A DNA stretch of 64,000 bases from Thermobifida cellulosilytica TB100 (lineage in GTDB: Bacteria > Actinomycetota > Actinomycetes > Streptosporangiales > Streptosporangiaceae). Every line of letters starts with the position of its first letter. Positions within the stretch are counted from its first letter, which is position 1. Location: the NCBI RefSeq assembly GCF_001517975.1, contig NZ_KQ950180.1, positions 459,853-523,852 of the forward strand, in the 5' to 3' direction. A program made the position numbers and the translations under genes. The notes beneath the pieces are model-generated. The model was not told the DNA's origin, made no database searches, and saw only the letters and a program-made list of their open reading frames with translations. Positions 16,581 through 26,484 of the stretch are shown in pieces.

Positions 16581-17146
16581 GGCTTCCGGCGCTTCTCGTA
16601 CTCGGCGATGGCGTCGGTGTGGCGCAGCGTCAGGTCGATGTCGTCGAGCCCCTCCATGAGGCGCCACCGGGTGTAGTCGTCCAGCTCGAACGGCTCCACC
16701 AGGTCGCCCGCGCGCACCTGGCGCTCCACCAGGTCGACCGTGACCTCGGTGGTGGGGTCGGCCTCGACCATGTCCCACAGCTTCTCGATGACCGGCTGCG
16801 GCAGCACGACGGTCAGCAGGCCGCCCTTGAGGGAGTTGCCGCGGAAGATGTCGGCGAAGCGGGAGGACAGCACGGCCTTGAAGCCGTAGTTCTGCAGGGC
16901 CCACACGGCGTGCTCCCGGGAGGAGCCGGTGCCGAAGTCGGGTCCGGCGATGAGCACCGTGCCCTCGGCGTACTCCGGCTTGTTCAGCACGAAGTCGGGG
17001 TCGGCCCGCCAGGCGGCGAACAGGCCGTCCTCGAAGCCGGTGCGGCTGACCCGCTTGAGGTAGACGGCGGGGATGATCTGGTCGGTGTCCACGTTGCTGC
17101 GGCGCAGCGGCACGGCGCGTCCGGTGTGGACGGTGAACTTCTCCAT
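16559..17146 (-). CDS. leuD: 3-isopropylmalate dehydratase small subunit
   Basis: A 195-residue swivelling subunit of isopropylmalate isomerase, partner of LeuC in leucine biosynthesis. It starts [33 protein letters not shown], whose NVDTDQIIP block is the family signature, followed by [20 protein letters not shown]. The ATG at 17146 lies 30 bp after the leuC stop in the same transcript. Product and order leuC-leuD are as in other actinomycetes. A small gene overlaps its 3' end. Confidence 0.95.
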   Translation of the reverse strand: MEKFTVHTGRAVPLRRSNVDTDQIIPAVYLKRVSRTGFEDGLFAAWRADPDFVLNKPEYAEGTVLIAGPDFGTGSSREHAVWALQNYGFKAVLSSRFADIFRGNSLKGGLLTVVLPQPVIEKLWDMVEADPTTEVTVDLVERQVRAGDLVEPFELDDYTRWRLMEGLDDIDLTLRHTDAIAEYEKRRKPWLPVTQ

Positions 17147-17176
17147 GTCGGTGTGTCCTCGTGAGTCTCGGGCGGG

Positions 17177-18574
<1,398 letters not shown>

Positions 18575-18691
18575 GTACGACGCCTCCTCGCGTCTCGACG
18601 GTTGTCGTGGGGTTCTCGCCGCCACGCGCCGGTCGCCACGGGGACCGGCGCGGAAGTCCTGCCCGCGCTGTCCGCACGTACGGGCTGGCGA

Positions 18692-18706
18692 ATTTGCATT
18701 CCAAAT
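18692..18706. promoter_or_regulatory. Candidate NdgR/IclR operator in the leuC-ndgR intergenic region
   Basis: A 15-bp imperfect palindrome ATTTGCATTCCAAAT (five-base arms ATTTG/CAAAT, six of seven positions paired) in the only AT-rich stretch of the 154-bp divergent gap, 23 bp before the ndgR ATG. Length and symmetry fit IclR-family operators. NdgR orthologues are known to control leuCD, so autoregulation plus leuC control from this site is inferred. Confidence 0.45.
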
Positions 18707-18728
18707 AGCGAGACGGCAATATCAAGCC

Positions 18729-19451
18729 ATGGACAACTCTAGCCCATCCAGCGGTGTAGGTGTGTTGGACAAGACCATGTCGGTCCTTGACGCGCTGGAG
18801 TCCGGCCCCGCCACGTTGGCCCAACTGGTGCGGATCACCGGCCTGGCACGGCCCACGGCGCACCGGCTGGCGGTCGCGTTGGAACGGCACCGCATGGTCG
18901 CCCGGGACAGCCAGGGGCGCTTCGTCCTCGGCCCCCGGCTCAACGAGTTGTCCATCGCCACCGGCGAGGACCGCCTCCTGGCCGTCGCCAACCCGGTGCT
19001 CGTCCAACTGCGCGACCGCACCGGGGAGAGCGCCCAGCTCTACCGCCGCCAGGGGGACGTCCGGGTGTGCGTGGCCGCGGCCGAACGCACCAGCGGCCTG
19101 CGCGACACCGTCCCGGTCGGCAGCGAACTGCCCATGACCGCGGGGTCGGCCGCCCAGATCCTGCTGGCCTGGGAGGACTCCGAGCGTATCCGCCGCGCGC
19201 TGCGCGGCGCACACTTCACCGCCGCCACCCTGTCCCAGGTACGCCGCCGCCGGTGGGCGCAGAGCGTGGGCGAGCGCGAACCGGGGGTGGCCTCGGTCTC
19301 GGCACCCGTCACCGCCCCGGGCGGCCGCGTCATCGCCGCGGTCTCCGTCTCCGGCCCGCTGGAGCGCCTGACCCGCTCCCCCGGGCGGCTGTACGCCGCC
19401 GAGGTCCTGGCCGCCGCGGGGAAGATCAGCGAGGCGCTGCGCAGCGGCTGA
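18729..19451 (+). CDS. ndgR: IclR family transcriptional regulator of leucine biosynthesis (NdgR/LtbR-like)
   Basis: A 240-residue regulator. The N-terminal winged HTH (about residues 12-65) includes ESGPATLAQLVRITGLARPTAHRLAVAL, and the C-terminal IclR effector domain includes VPVGSELPMTAGSAAQILLAW and VASVSAPVTAPGGRVIAAVSVSGP. The ATG at 18729 (MDNSSPSSGVGVLD) matches the short N-terminus of NdgR proteins; the frame extends upstream without support. In Streptomyces and Corynebacterium the orthologue, divergently transcribed from leuC, regulates leuCD and other amino acid genes. The position here is identical, which is the main basis for the name. Confidence 0.88.
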   Translation: MDNSSPSSGVGVLDKTMSVLDALESGPATLAQLVRITGLARPTAHRLAVALERHRMVARDSQGRFVLGPRLNELSIATGEDRLLAVANPVLVQLRDRTGESAQLYRRQGDVRVCVAAAERTSGLRDTVPVGSELPMTAGSAAQILLAWEDSERIRRALRGAHFTAATLSQVRRRRWAQSVGEREPGVASVSAPVTAPGGRVIAAVSVSGPLERLTRSPGRLYAAEVLAAAGKISEALRSG

Positions 19452-19484
19452 CCCGGTCGGCCGCCGACGGGCGGGCCGCCGGAG

Positions 19485-20600
19485 TCATCCGCCCAGCGGG
19501 ACGCGCAGCAGCACGTCGTCGTCGGCGTCGGGGCTCCCCCGGCCGTCGCGGTTGCTGGTGGCCACCCACAGCGCCCGCCCGCCGGGCTCCACCTCGACCG
19601 CGCGCAGCCTGCCGTGGTCGCCGACGAGGAGGGCCTCGGGGGCGCCCACCGGGTCGGCGGCGTCGCCGGTCAGCGGGACCCGCCACAGGCGCTCCCCGCG
19701 CAGCGCCGCGACCCACAGCGCGCCGCCCGCGACCGCCGCCCCGCTGGGAGAGGCCTCGTCGGTGCTCCAGGTGGCCACCGGGTCGACGAACTCCGGGCCG
19801 CCGCCGGTCCCCTCCACCTCCGGCCAGCCGTAGTTGCCGCCCGCCTCGATCACGTTGACCTCGTCGAAGGTGTTCTGGCCGAACTCGGTGGCATACAGGG
19901 TGCCGTCCGCGTCCCAGGCCAGCCCCTGCACGTTGCGGTGCCCGTAGCTGTGCACGAGGTTGCCGAAGGGGGCGTCCGGGACCGGCTCCCCGTCGGGTGT
20001 CATCCGCAGGATCTTGCCCGCCGGCGAACCGGTGTCCTGGGCCAGCTCCTCCCGGCCCGCGTCCCCGGTCGCCACGTACAGCGTGCCGTCGGGGCCGAAC
20101 GCGATCCGGCCGCCGTTGTGGTTGGCCGCCCTGGGGATGCCGGCCACGACCGTCTCCGGCTCCCCGAGGCCGCGGCCGGGGTCGTAGGCCATGCGGACGA
20201 CGCGGTTGTCGGACCCGGTGGTGAGGTAGGCGTAGACCAGCGGCTCCTCGGCGAAGTCCGGGGGGACCGCGAGGCCCAGCAGGCCGCCCTCCCCGTCCGG
20301 GGCCACCCCGGGGACCGTACCCGCCTCCCCGACGGCGCCGTCGGGGGAGACCCGCAGGACGCGCCCGGAGTCGCGCTCCGACACCAGCGCCGCGCCGTCG
20401 GGCAGGAACGCGATCGCCCAGGGGACGCGCAGCCCGGTGGCGACGACCTCCGGCGCGCCGACCCGCAGGCCCTGCTCCGGCGCGCTCGTCTCCTGGGCGG
20501 AGGTGGTCGGCGGTACCGGAGCCTCCTGCTCGGAGCCGCCCCCGCAGCCCGCCGCCGCCAGCAGCAGTGCCGCCGCTGCGGCCCGCCCTCGTCCGCCCAT
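19485..20600 (-). CDS. PQQ-dependent sugar dehydrogenase-like lipoprotein
   Basis: A 371-residue secreted lipoprotein with a six-bladed beta-propeller of the glucose/sorbosone dehydrogenase family. A signal peptide with an AAAGC lipobox (Cys at about residue 19) is followed by a Pro/Thr-rich spacer. Propeller motifs include VPWAIAFLPDGAALVSERDSG, GGLLGLAVPPDF, AANHNGGRIAFGPDGTLYVATGD and YGHRNVQGLAWD with the putative catalytic His. Family members oxidise aldose sugars with PQQ; whether this one does is unknown, and no PQQ synthesis genes are in the window. The start GTG/ATG region at 20600 gives [14 protein letters not shown]. Confidence 0.85.
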   Translation of the reverse strand: MGGRGRAAAAALLLAAAGCGGGSEQEAPVPPTTSAQETSAPEQGLRVGAPEVVATGLRVPWAIAFLPDGAALVSERDSGRVLRVSPDGAVGEAGTVPGVAPDGEGGLLGLAVPPDFAEEPLVYAYLTTGSDNRVVRMAYDPGRGLGEPETVVAGIPRAANHNGGRIAFGPDGTLYVATGDAGREELAQDTGSPAGKILRMTPDGEPVPDAPFGNLVHSYGHRNVQGLAWDADGTLYATEFGQNTFDEVNVIEAGGNYGWPEVEGTGGGPEFVDPVATWSTDEASPSGAAVAGGALWVAALRGERLWRVPLTGDAADPVGAPEALLVGDHGRLRAVEVEPGGRALWVATSNRDGRGSPDADDDVLLRVPLGG

Positions 20601-20704
20601 GTCCGCCTCCGCGATCCTGGCCCTCTCCGGAGCACCGGCTACGGGGAGGTGTACCCCGCACGCCTCGGCGCGAGCGTGGCGGGCGCCGGAAGGGAGGCGA
20701 CAAC

Positions 20705-20739
20705 GGAAGAGCCCCGCCTCGGTGAGGCGGGGCTCTTCC
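20705..20739 (-). terminator. Strong intrinsic-type hairpin after tRNA-Glu
   Basis: A perfect 16-bp stem (20705-20720 and 20724-20739) closed by a 3-nt GGT loop, immediately 3' of the first tRNA-Glu on the minus strand. It probably ends the tRNA transcript and may also insulate the dehydrogenase gene. Confidence 0.75.
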
Positions 20740-20742
20740 GAC

Positions 20743-20818
20743 TGGTACCCCCGACCGGATTTGAACCGGCGTTACCGCCTTGAGAGGGCGGCGTCCTAGG
20801 CCGCTAGACGACGGGGGC
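20743..20818 (-). tRNA. tRNA-Glu (anticodon CTC), CCA encoded
   Basis: On the minus strand the 73-nt body (20746-20818) folds as a cloverleaf: acceptor GCCCCCG/CGGGGGT with a G-U first pair, anticodon stem CCGCC/GGCGG around loop CTCTCAA giving anticodon CTC (Glu, reads GAG), and T arm GCCGG TTCAAAT CCGGT. TGG at 20743-20745 encodes the 3' CCA. Identical in sequence to the copy at 20930-21002. Confidence 0.96.
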
Positions 20819-20929
20819 CTGGACCGGACGGCCGCGAGCCGGAATCCCGGAGACTGCGACGTCCCGAATTCGGAGACGAACAGCGTCCCCTCGCAGAACA
20901 ACTCCTGTGTGGCGGAGAGTCCCTGTGAG

Positions 20930-21002
20930 TACCCCCGACCGGATTTGAACCGGCGTTACCGCCTTGAGAGGGCGGCGTCCTAGGCCGCTAGACGACGGGG
21001 GC
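20930..21002 (-). tRNA. tRNA-Glu (anticodon CTC), second identical copy, no encoded CCA
   Basis: Exactly the same 73-nt body as 20746-20818, including anticodon CTC, but flanked by GAG instead of TGG, so CCA must be added by nucleotidyltransferase. The two copies are 111 bp apart with unrelated spacer, consistent with a tandem duplication under concerted evolution. Confidence 0.95.
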
Positions 21003-21063
21003 CGTGGACGACTGCGAAGTCGTGGTGGAGGTTCAGCACGGATGGCTTCCGGGAGGACCACCG

Positions 21064-21135
21064 CTGGGGTACCAGGACTCGAACCTAGACTAACTGAACC
21101 AGAATCAGTCGTGCTGCCAATTACACCATACCCCA
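21064..21135 (-). tRNA. tRNA-Gln (anticodon CTG)
   Basis: A 72-nt cloverleaf on the minus strand: acceptor TGGGGTA/TACCCCA, anticodon stem ACTGA/TCAGT around TTCTGGT giving anticodon CTG (Gln, reads CAG), T loop TTCGAGT. No CCA is encoded. It is first in a Gln-Glu-Glu tRNA cluster next to gltX, the synthetase that charges tRNA-Glu. In organisms with GatCAB, as here, GltX usually also mischarges tRNA-Gln. Confidence 0.95.
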
Positions 21136-21258
21136 GTGCTCATCGGAGACCGGCCCGCTCTGGGAGCCGCTCCCCTTGGCGCAGGCATAACTTTAGCGGA
21201 CATCTGGCGTGCTCGCGAACGGAAAGCGGGGCAGCTCGGTGCCGCCCCGCTCTCCGGG

Positions 21259-22692
21259 TCACTCGTCCGCGTCCCCGAGCCGGTCCAGAGCGGCGCGCAG
21301 CCGCTCCTGCACCCGGCTCCGACCCAGCAGCTCCAACGACTCGAACAGCGGCAGTCCGACCGTGCGGCCGGTGACCGCCACCCGCACCGGGGCCTGGGCC
21401 TTGCCGAGCTTGAGCCCCTGCGCCGCGGCGACCTCCTCCAGGGCCTCCTTGAGCGGCTCGGCCCGCCACTCCAGGGCCGGGTCGGCGAAGCGCTCCAGGG
21501 CCGCGCCGAGCATCTCCCTGCCCACGCCCGGCTTCATGGCCTTGGCCCAGCTCTTCTCGTCCTCCACCGGCCGGTCCAGGAAGAAGAAGTCGACGTAGGG
21601 GACGATCTCGCTGAGCACGGCGACCCGGCTCTGCGCCAGCGGCGCGACGGCCTCGAACACCTTGGCGTCGAAGTTCTCCGCCGGCCAGGGCGCGCTCTCC
21701 GATCCCAGCCACGGCGCGCAGCGCTCGATGAACTCGGTCACGTCGAGCGCGCGGATGTACTCGCCGTTGAAGGCGCGCAGCTTCTTCTCGTCGAAGAAGG
21801 CGCTGGAGCTGTTGACGTCCTCCAGCCGGAACAGCGGGACCATCTCCTCGAACGGCATGATCTCGCGGTCCCCGCCGGGGCCCCAGCCGAGCAGCATCAG
21901 GTAGTTGACCATCGCCTCGGGCAGGTACCCCTCGGCGAGGTAGTCCTCCAGCGCGACCTTGTCGCGGCGCTTGGACAGCTTCTGCCGCTTCTCGTTGACG
22001 ATCACCGGCAGGTGCGCCCAGACCGGCGGGGTGCGGTCCAGCGCCTCCCACAGCAACTGCTGCTTGGGGGTGTTGGACAGGTGCTCCTCGCCGCGCACGA
22101 CGTGCGTGATGTCCATCTCGATGTCGTCGACCACGTTGGCCAGCACGAACAGGGGGGAGCCGTCGGCGCGCGCGATCACGAAGTCCTCGATCGCGCTGTG
22201 GTCGAACTCGACCCGGCCCCGGATCTTGTCGTCGACCACGGTGGGACCGCCGTCGGGGACCCGGAAGCGCAGCGCCCGGCCCGGCCCCGGTCCCAGCCCG
22301 CGGTCCCGGCAGTACCCGTCGTAGCCGAGGTGGGGGTTGCCGCGGCGCTCCTGGACCTGCTCGCGGGTGCAGTCGCAGTAGTAGGCGCGGCCGTTCCGGT
22401 ACAGCGCCTCGGCGACCTCGCGGTGCTTGTCGGCGTAGGACGACTGGAAGTAGGGGCCCTCGAAGTGCGGATCCCGTTCGTCGATGCCGAGGGCGGACAG
22501 CGCGCGCAGGATGCCCTCGGTCCACTCGGGCCGGTTGCGCGCGGCGTCGGTGTCCTCGATGCGCAGGACGAGTCTGCCGTCCGGCTGCTGTAGGGCGAGC
22601 GCCCAGTTGAACAGCGCCGACCGTGCGCCGCCGACGTGGAACATCCCCGTCGGGGAGGGCGCGAAGCGGGTGCGAATAGCCTTGTCAGTCAC
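21259..22692 (-). CDS. gltX: Glutamyl-tRNA synthetase (non-discriminating expected)
   Basis: A 477-residue class I synthetase. The HIGH-type motif is in [22 protein letters not shown], the KMSKS-type loop in [17 protein letters not shown], and a Cys-rich zinc-like segment is at [10 protein letters not shown]. With no glnS in view and gatCAB present in the window, it probably makes Glu-tRNA-Gln for GatCAB (inference). The GTG start at 22690-22692 lies only 4 bp after the stop of the GntR-TetR regulator, so gltX may be co-transcribed with it. It is followed by the tRNA-Gln/Glu cluster. Confidence 0.95.
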   Translation of the reverse strand: MTDKAIRTRFAPSPTGMFHVGGARSALFNWALALQQPDGRLVLRIEDTDAARNRPEWTEGILRALSALGIDERDPHFEGPYFQSSYADKHREVAEALYRNGRAYYCDCTREQVQERRGNPHLGYDGYCRDRGLGPGPGRALRFRVPDGGPTVVDDKIRGRVEFDHSAIEDFVIARADGSPLFVLANVVDDIEMDITHVVRGEEHLSNTPKQQLLWEALDRTPPVWAHLPVIVNEKRQKLSKRRDKVALEDYLAEGYLPEAMVNYLMLLGWGPGGDREIMPFEEMVPLFRLEDVNSSSAFFDEKKLRAFNGEYIRALDVTEFIERCAPWLGSESAPWPAENFDAKVFEAVAPLAQSRVAVLSEIVPYVDFFFLDRPVEDEKSWAKAMKPGVGREMLGAALERFADPALEWRAEPLKEALEEVAAAQGLKLGKAQAPVRVAVTGRTVGLPLFESLELLGRSRVQERLRAALDRLGDADE

Positions 22693-22696
22693 GGCT

Positions 22697-23683
22697 TCAG
22701 CCTATCGAGGGGGAGTCGTCCCGGGCGCTGTCCGACGGGCCGCCCTCCTCCCCCGGTCCGAAGAAGCCCGCCAGCCCGTCGAGCAGGCGCCGCAGGCCGA
22801 AGTCGAAGACGGCGTCGATGTCGGGCGGCTCGGGGACGGCGAACAGGACCGGGTAGTCGCCGCTCTCCTCGAACGGGGCGAGGTGCTCCTCCTGGACCTC
22901 CCACCACTCGGCGGAGCTGAGGCCGGTCTCCTTCTCCTCCTCCGCGTCGAGGCCGAGCTGGCCTGCCATGCCGTAGACGTAGCCGGTGAGGGAGGCGACC
23001 GCGCGGAGGGCGGTCGACGGGTCGTGGCCGCGTGCGGTGAGCAGCCGCATCATCCACTCGGTCTGGGCGATGGCTCCCCTGGTCAGCAGCGGACGCGGCA
23101 GCGAGACCAGGCGGGCCATCCAGGGGTGGCGCCGGAACATCTCCCAGTGCCTGCGGGCGGCCAGCTCCAGCCCGGTGAGCCAGTCCCGCGGCGGGTCGGG
23201 CAGGGCGTGCTCGGTGAACACGGCGTCGGCCATCTGCCGGACCAGGTCGCTCTTGGCGGAGACGTACCGGTACAGGGCCATGGTGGTGACGCCGAGCTGC
23301 GCGGCCACCCGGCGCATGGACAGCCCGTCGATGCCCTCGGCGTCGGCGACGGCGATCGCGGCGCGCACGATCGCCGTGTGGCTGAGCCCTGTCTCGGTGC
23401 TCCGCGGCCGGGCGCGCCGGGGCTGGGGCCGCTCCGCCCCCCGCGGCTGGACCGTCCGGCGCACCACGCTGCCGACCCCGGGCCGGGGCAGGATCAGGCC
23501 CTCGTCGCGCAGCACCGCGAGGGCCCTGGTGGCGGTGGCCATGGCCACCCCCCAGCGGCGGGTGATCTCGCGCGTGGAGGGCACGCGCTCACCCGGGCGC
23601 AGTTCACCGGACTCGATGCGCGAGCGGATGTCGGCCGCGATCCGCACGTAGGGCGGCTCCCGGCGGGGGGCGGAGTCGTCCAC
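22697..23683 (-). CDS. GntR-TetR fusion transcriptional regulator
   Basis: A 328-residue regulator with two DNA-binding domains. Residues about 10-75 are a GntR winged HTH ([20 protein letters not shown]...[20 protein letters not shown]). A basic Pro/Arg linker leads to a TetR HTH at about residues 100-150 ([24 protein letters not shown]), then a TetR C-terminal ligand domain. Such tandem proteins are recurrent in actinomycetes. GTG 23681-23683 has GGAGGAAA 5 nt upstream. It is divergent from the DUF418 gene and probably controls it and itself; dyads lie at 23720-23731 and 23813-23827. gltX follows 4 bp downstream. Confidence 0.88.
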   Translation of the reverse strand: MDDSAPRREPPYVRIAADIRSRIESGELRPGERVPSTREITRRWGVAMATATRALAVLRDEGLILPRPGVGSVVRRTVQPRGAERPQPRRARPRSTETGLSHTAIVRAAIAVADAEGIDGLSMRRVAAQLGVTTMALYRYVSAKSDLVRQMADAVFTEHALPDPPRDWLTGLELAARRHWEMFRRHPWMARLVSLPRPLLTRGAIAQTEWMMRLLTARGHDPSTALRAVASLTGYVYGMAGQLGLDAEEEKETGLSSAEWWEVQEEHLAPFEESGDYPVLFAVPEPPDIDAVFDFGLRRLLDGLAGFFGPGEEGGPSDSARDDSPSIG

Positions 23684-23719
23684 GCTTTCCTCCCATGACG
23701 CCTGACGTTCCCGAGTGTA

Positions 23720-23731
23720 CTAGTGCACTAG
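23720..23731. promoter_or_regulatory. Perfect 12-bp palindrome, candidate operator of the GntR-TetR regulator
   Basis: CTAGTGCACTAG, 37 bp upstream of the regulator's GTG. TGCACTAG recurs inside the second dyad at 23813-23827. Short GT/AC-centred palindromes are usual for GntR-type winged-HTH proteins. An autoregulatory role is inferred from position. Confidence 0.5.
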
Positions 23732-23812
23732 GCAGGTGCCCCACCTCGCGACACCCCTCTGGAACCCTCGTCTCCCCGTCCTTCTTCCCTGGCACACAGG
23801 CGCCGGACGACC

Positions 23813-23827
23813 GTTCTGCACTAGAAC
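23813..23827. promoter_or_regulatory. Second dyad in the regulator-DUF418 gap
   Basis: GTTCTGCACTAGAAC: five-base arms GTTCT/AGAAC around GCACT, about 100 bp before the DUF418 start, sharing TGCACTAG with the palindrome at 23720-23731. It is placed where it could control the divergent DUF418 promoter. Confidence 0.42.
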
Positions 23828-23929
23828 ACCAAAAGCGGAAAACCACGACTTTCAGGTGATTCTCACTCTGTTTATGCCATACACTCGGCAGGGGGAGTGG
23901 TCCTCTCCGTTCAGGAAAGAAGGTGAACC

Positions 23930-25249
23930 ATGGCCGGACACGACCGCCCCGGAGAACCGGCGGGGCACGACCCTGTTGACGTCGTACACCAATCCGCTCC
24001 GCCACCGCCCGGCGGCACGTCCGCACTGCGCGGGCCGGTGGGCTCCCGGGAACGGGCGCTCGCGCCCGACCTGGCACGCGGCTTCATGCTGCTGCTGATC
24101 GCGCTGGCCAACTCGGTCTGGTACCTGTGGGCCGCCGAGTCCTCCGGAGTGGTCGCCCACCCGGTGGACGGGTCCACGGCCGACCGGATCGTGCAGGGCG
24201 TCCTGATGACCGTGGTGGACGGCCGTACCTACCCCATGTTCGCCTTCCTGTTCGGCTACGGCATGGTGCAGTTGTGGCTCCGCCAGCGCGCCGCCGGGGC
24301 CGACGAGAAGGCCGTGCGCGCCCTGCTGCGCCGCCGCAACCTGTGGCTGCTGGCCTTCGGCCTGGTCCACGCCGCCCTGCTGTGGTACGGCGACATCCTC
24401 GGCGCCTACGGCTTCGTCGGCCTGCTCTTCGGCTGGCTCTTCCTGCGCCGCGCCGACCGCACCCTGCTGGTCTGGGCGGCCGTCCTCAGCGGGCTGCTCC
24501 TGGCCACGACGGCGCTGGCCGTGCTGGGCGCGCTCGCCACCCCGGAGAGCGCCGCCCCGGCCCCCGCCGGAGACGACCCCCTCAGCTCGCTGGTGCCCTC
24601 GCCCGCGCTCAACGCCGTGGAGGACTACCCCACCTCGGTGCTGCTGCGCATCGTCCCCTGGCTGTTCCTGGTGGTGGCGCAGGGGCTGCTCACCTTCACC
24701 ATCCCGGTCGCGATCCTGCTGGCCTTCTGGGCCGCCCGCCGCCGCGTCCTGGAGGAGCCCGGCAGGCACCTGCGGCTGCTGCGCACCACCGCCCTGGTCG
24801 GCATTCCCCTGGGCTGGCTCGGCGCCCTGCCGCACGCCCTGTACCACCTGGGCCTGCTGGAGCTGCCCCCACTGCTGGGCGAGACGATGATCTCCGTCGC
24901 CTCGGCCACCGGACTGGCCACCGGGCTCGGCTACGTGGCCCTGTTCGGACTGATCGCCCACCGCCTCAGCCGCCGCGCCGCCACCGGCACGGTGGTGACC
25001 GCCCTGGCTGCCGTCGGCAAGCGCTCCCTGTCCTGCTACCTCGCCCAGTCCGTGCTGTTCGCCCCCGTCCTGGCCGCCTGGGGCCTGGGGCTGGGCGCCC
25101 ACCTGCACAGCGCCACCATGGCCCTGTACGCCACCGGCGTCTGGCTCGCCACCGTGGTCCTGGCCTACCTGCTGGAACGCGCCGGCCAGCGCGGTCCCGC
25201 CGAGGTCCTGCTGCGTCGGCTCGCCTACCGCAGGCCCGTCCGCCGCTGA
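23930..25249 (+). CDS. DUF418 family polytopic membrane protein
   Basis: A 439-residue protein with a 45-residue Pro/Gly-rich N-terminus and about ten transmembrane helices. Family-typical segments are LAPDLARGFMLLLIALANSV near the start, GRTYPMFAFLFGYGMVQLW, and VGKRSLSCYLAQSVLF near the end, placing the DUF418 domain in the C-terminal third. These proteins are distant relatives of acyltransferase-like membrane enzymes, but no activity is established. GAAGGTGA sits 3-4 nt before the ATG. It is probably repressed by the divergent GntR-TetR regulator, which suggests a substrate- or drug-responsive membrane function. Confidence 0.85.
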   Translation: MAGHDRPGEPAGHDPVDVVHQSAPPPPGGTSALRGPVGSRERALAPDLARGFMLLLIALANSVWYLWAAESSGVVAHPVDGSTADRIVQGVLMTVVDGRTYPMFAFLFGYGMVQLWLRQRAAGADEKAVRALLRRRNLWLLAFGLVHAALLWYGDILGAYGFVGLLFGWLFLRRADRTLLVWAAVLSGLLLATTALAVLGALATPESAAPAPAGDDPLSSLVPSPALNAVEDYPTSVLLRIVPWLFLVVAQGLLTFTIPVAILLAFWAARRRVLEEPGRHLRLLRTTALVGIPLGWLGALPHALYHLGLLELPPLLGETMISVASATGLATGLGYVALFGLIAHRLSRRAATGTVVTALAAVGKRSLSCYLAQSVLFAPVLAAWGLGLGAHLHSATMALYATGVWLATVVLAYLLERAGQRGPAEVLLRRLAYRRPVRR

Positions 25250-25257
25250 GCCGCTCC

Positions 25258-25291
25258 GGCCCGTGCCGTCGCCCTGGAGGCGGCACGGGCC
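25258..25291. terminator. Hairpin between convergent DUF418 and FAH-family genes
   Basis: An 11-bp perfect stem (GGCCCGTGCCG at 25258-25268, complement at 25281-25291) with a 12-nt loop, 9 bp after one stop codon and 35 bp from the other. Confidence 0.6.
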
Positions 25292-25325
25292 CGCTGCTCG
25301 TGGCGCTCTGCGCCGACCGGTGAGG

Positions 25326-26123
25326 TCAGTCCCGGGCGACCACCCGGTTGGTCAGCTCGCCGACGCCCTCGATCTCGACCGTCATGTGCTGTCCCACCTC
25401 CACCGGGCCGACTCCGGCCGGGGTCCCGGTGAGGATCACGTCGCCGGGCAGCAGGGTCATGAAGGAGCTCACGTAGGCGATGATCTCGGGGATGCCGTGG
25501 ATCATCTGCGCGGTGTTGCCGTCTTGGCGGACCTCGCCGTCCACGGTGGTGGTGATGCGCAGCTTGCCCGCCTCCTCCAGGCTCAGCCCGGTCTCGATCC
25601 ACGGGCCGAGCGGGCAGAAGGAGTCGAACCCCTTGGCCCGGGTCCACTGCTGGTCGCTCTGTTGCAGGTCGCGGGCGGTGACGTCGTTGCCGACGGTGTA
25701 GCCGAAGATGACGTCCTTGGCCCGCTCGACCGGGACCTCTCGGCAGAGCCGGCCGATGACCACGGCCAGTTCGCCCTCGTAGTCCACCCGTGAGGAGAGC
25801 GCCGGGTAGAAGACCGGGTCGTTGGGGCCGACCACGGCGGTCGAGGGCTTGAGGAAGACGACCGGGTCCGCGCCCTTCTCTCCGGTGATGTGGCTCATCT
25901 CCGCGACGTGGTCGGCGTAGTTCTTGCCGATGCACACGACCTTGGTGGGCAGCACCGGGGAGAGCAGCCGCACGTCTTCGAGCTTCTTGCGTTCCCCGGT
26001 GAGCTGGATCTGGCCCAGCAGCGGATGCCCCTTCATCCGCGAGACGAACCGGTTGCCCTCGTCGTCGGTGTCGACCAGGCCGAAACCGACCTCATCACCG
26101 GCCGAGAATCTCGCGATGCGCAC
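25326..26123 (-). CDS. Fumarylacetoacetate hydrolase family protein
   Basis: A 265-residue FAH-superfamily enzyme (beta-diketone hydrolase/decarboxylase fold). Metal ligands and motifs are visible in CIGKNYADHVAEM, DYEGELAVVIGR (acidic ligands), AKGFDSFCPLGPW and ILTGTPAGVGPVEVG. I chose the GTG at 26121-26123 (VRIARFSAGDEVGFGLV) with AGGGGGAG upstream; an ATG five codons earlier would place the ribosome-binding site too close. Possible activities are 2-hydroxyhepta-2,4-diene-1,7-dioate isomerase or oxaloacetate/acylpyruvate hydrolase; the sequence does not decide. Homologues often lie next to gltX in actinomycetes, as here. Confidence 0.87.
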   Translation of the reverse strand: MRIARFSAGDEVGFGLVDTDDEGNRFVSRMKGHPLLGQIQLTGERKKLEDVRLLSPVLPTKVVCIGKNYADHVAEMSHITGEKGADPVVFLKPSTAVVGPNDPVFYPALSSRVDYEGELAVVIGRLCREVPVERAKDVIFGYTVGNDVTARDLQQSDQQWTRAKGFDSFCPLGPWIETGLSLEEAGKLRITTTVDGEVRQDGNTAQMIHGIPEIIAYVSSFMTLLPGDVILTGTPAGVGPVEVGQHMTVEIEGVGELTNRVVARD

Positions 26124-26338
26124 GGGACTCCCCCTCATCCTTCGAGTGCGGTTGATCACTCCCAGGCTACCGACCCCCCAATTTCGGACCGTTTTCCTTG
26201 GCACATCGAGGTGTCCTTATTTCCGCTTCCTCCCCTCACCGACCGTCCCGCACCGATCACCGGAGCACACCCCGCCCGGAAACGGTCCGCACACGACCCG
26301 TCCCCTCCGGTAATCACATAAGCCCACTTAACGGAGTA

Positions 26339-26367
26339 TTTACAACGGGTCATGGAGTGGCTACTCT
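26339..26367 (+). promoter_or_regulatory. Predicted cel6B promoter
   Basis: A -35 TTTACA (26339-26344) and a -10 TACTCT (26362-26367) separated by exactly 17 bp. The start would fall at about 26374, inside the first CelR box, leaving a leader of some 320 nt before cel6B. Prediction only. Confidence 0.5.
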
Positions 26368-26371
26368 CTTT

Positions 26372-26385
26372 TGGGAGCGCTCCCG
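26372..26385. promoter_or_regulatory. CelR operator 1 (13 of 14 bases)
   Basis: TGGGAGCGCTCCCG, one base from the 14-bp palindrome TGGGAGCGCTCCCA described for the LacI-type cellulase regulator CelR of T. fusca. It overlaps the predicted transcription start, where a repressor released by cellobiose would block initiation. Confidence 0.88.
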
Positions 26386-26470
26386 TGTCGCCCATCACAC
26401 GAAGGAGTGAAGGCGGTCACGGTAGGGCTCACATGTGACGCGCATTTTCGACCCCCTTTGGGTCCGCCAG

Positions 26471-26484
26471 TGGGAGCGCTCCCA
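26471..26484. promoter_or_regulatory. CelR operator 2 (perfect)
   Basis: The perfect palindrome TGGGAGCGCTCCCA, 99 bp downstream of the first box and 213 bp before the cel6B ATG, within the predicted untranslated leader. It could act as a roadblock or as the partner site for a repression loop with operator 1. Confidence 0.92.
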
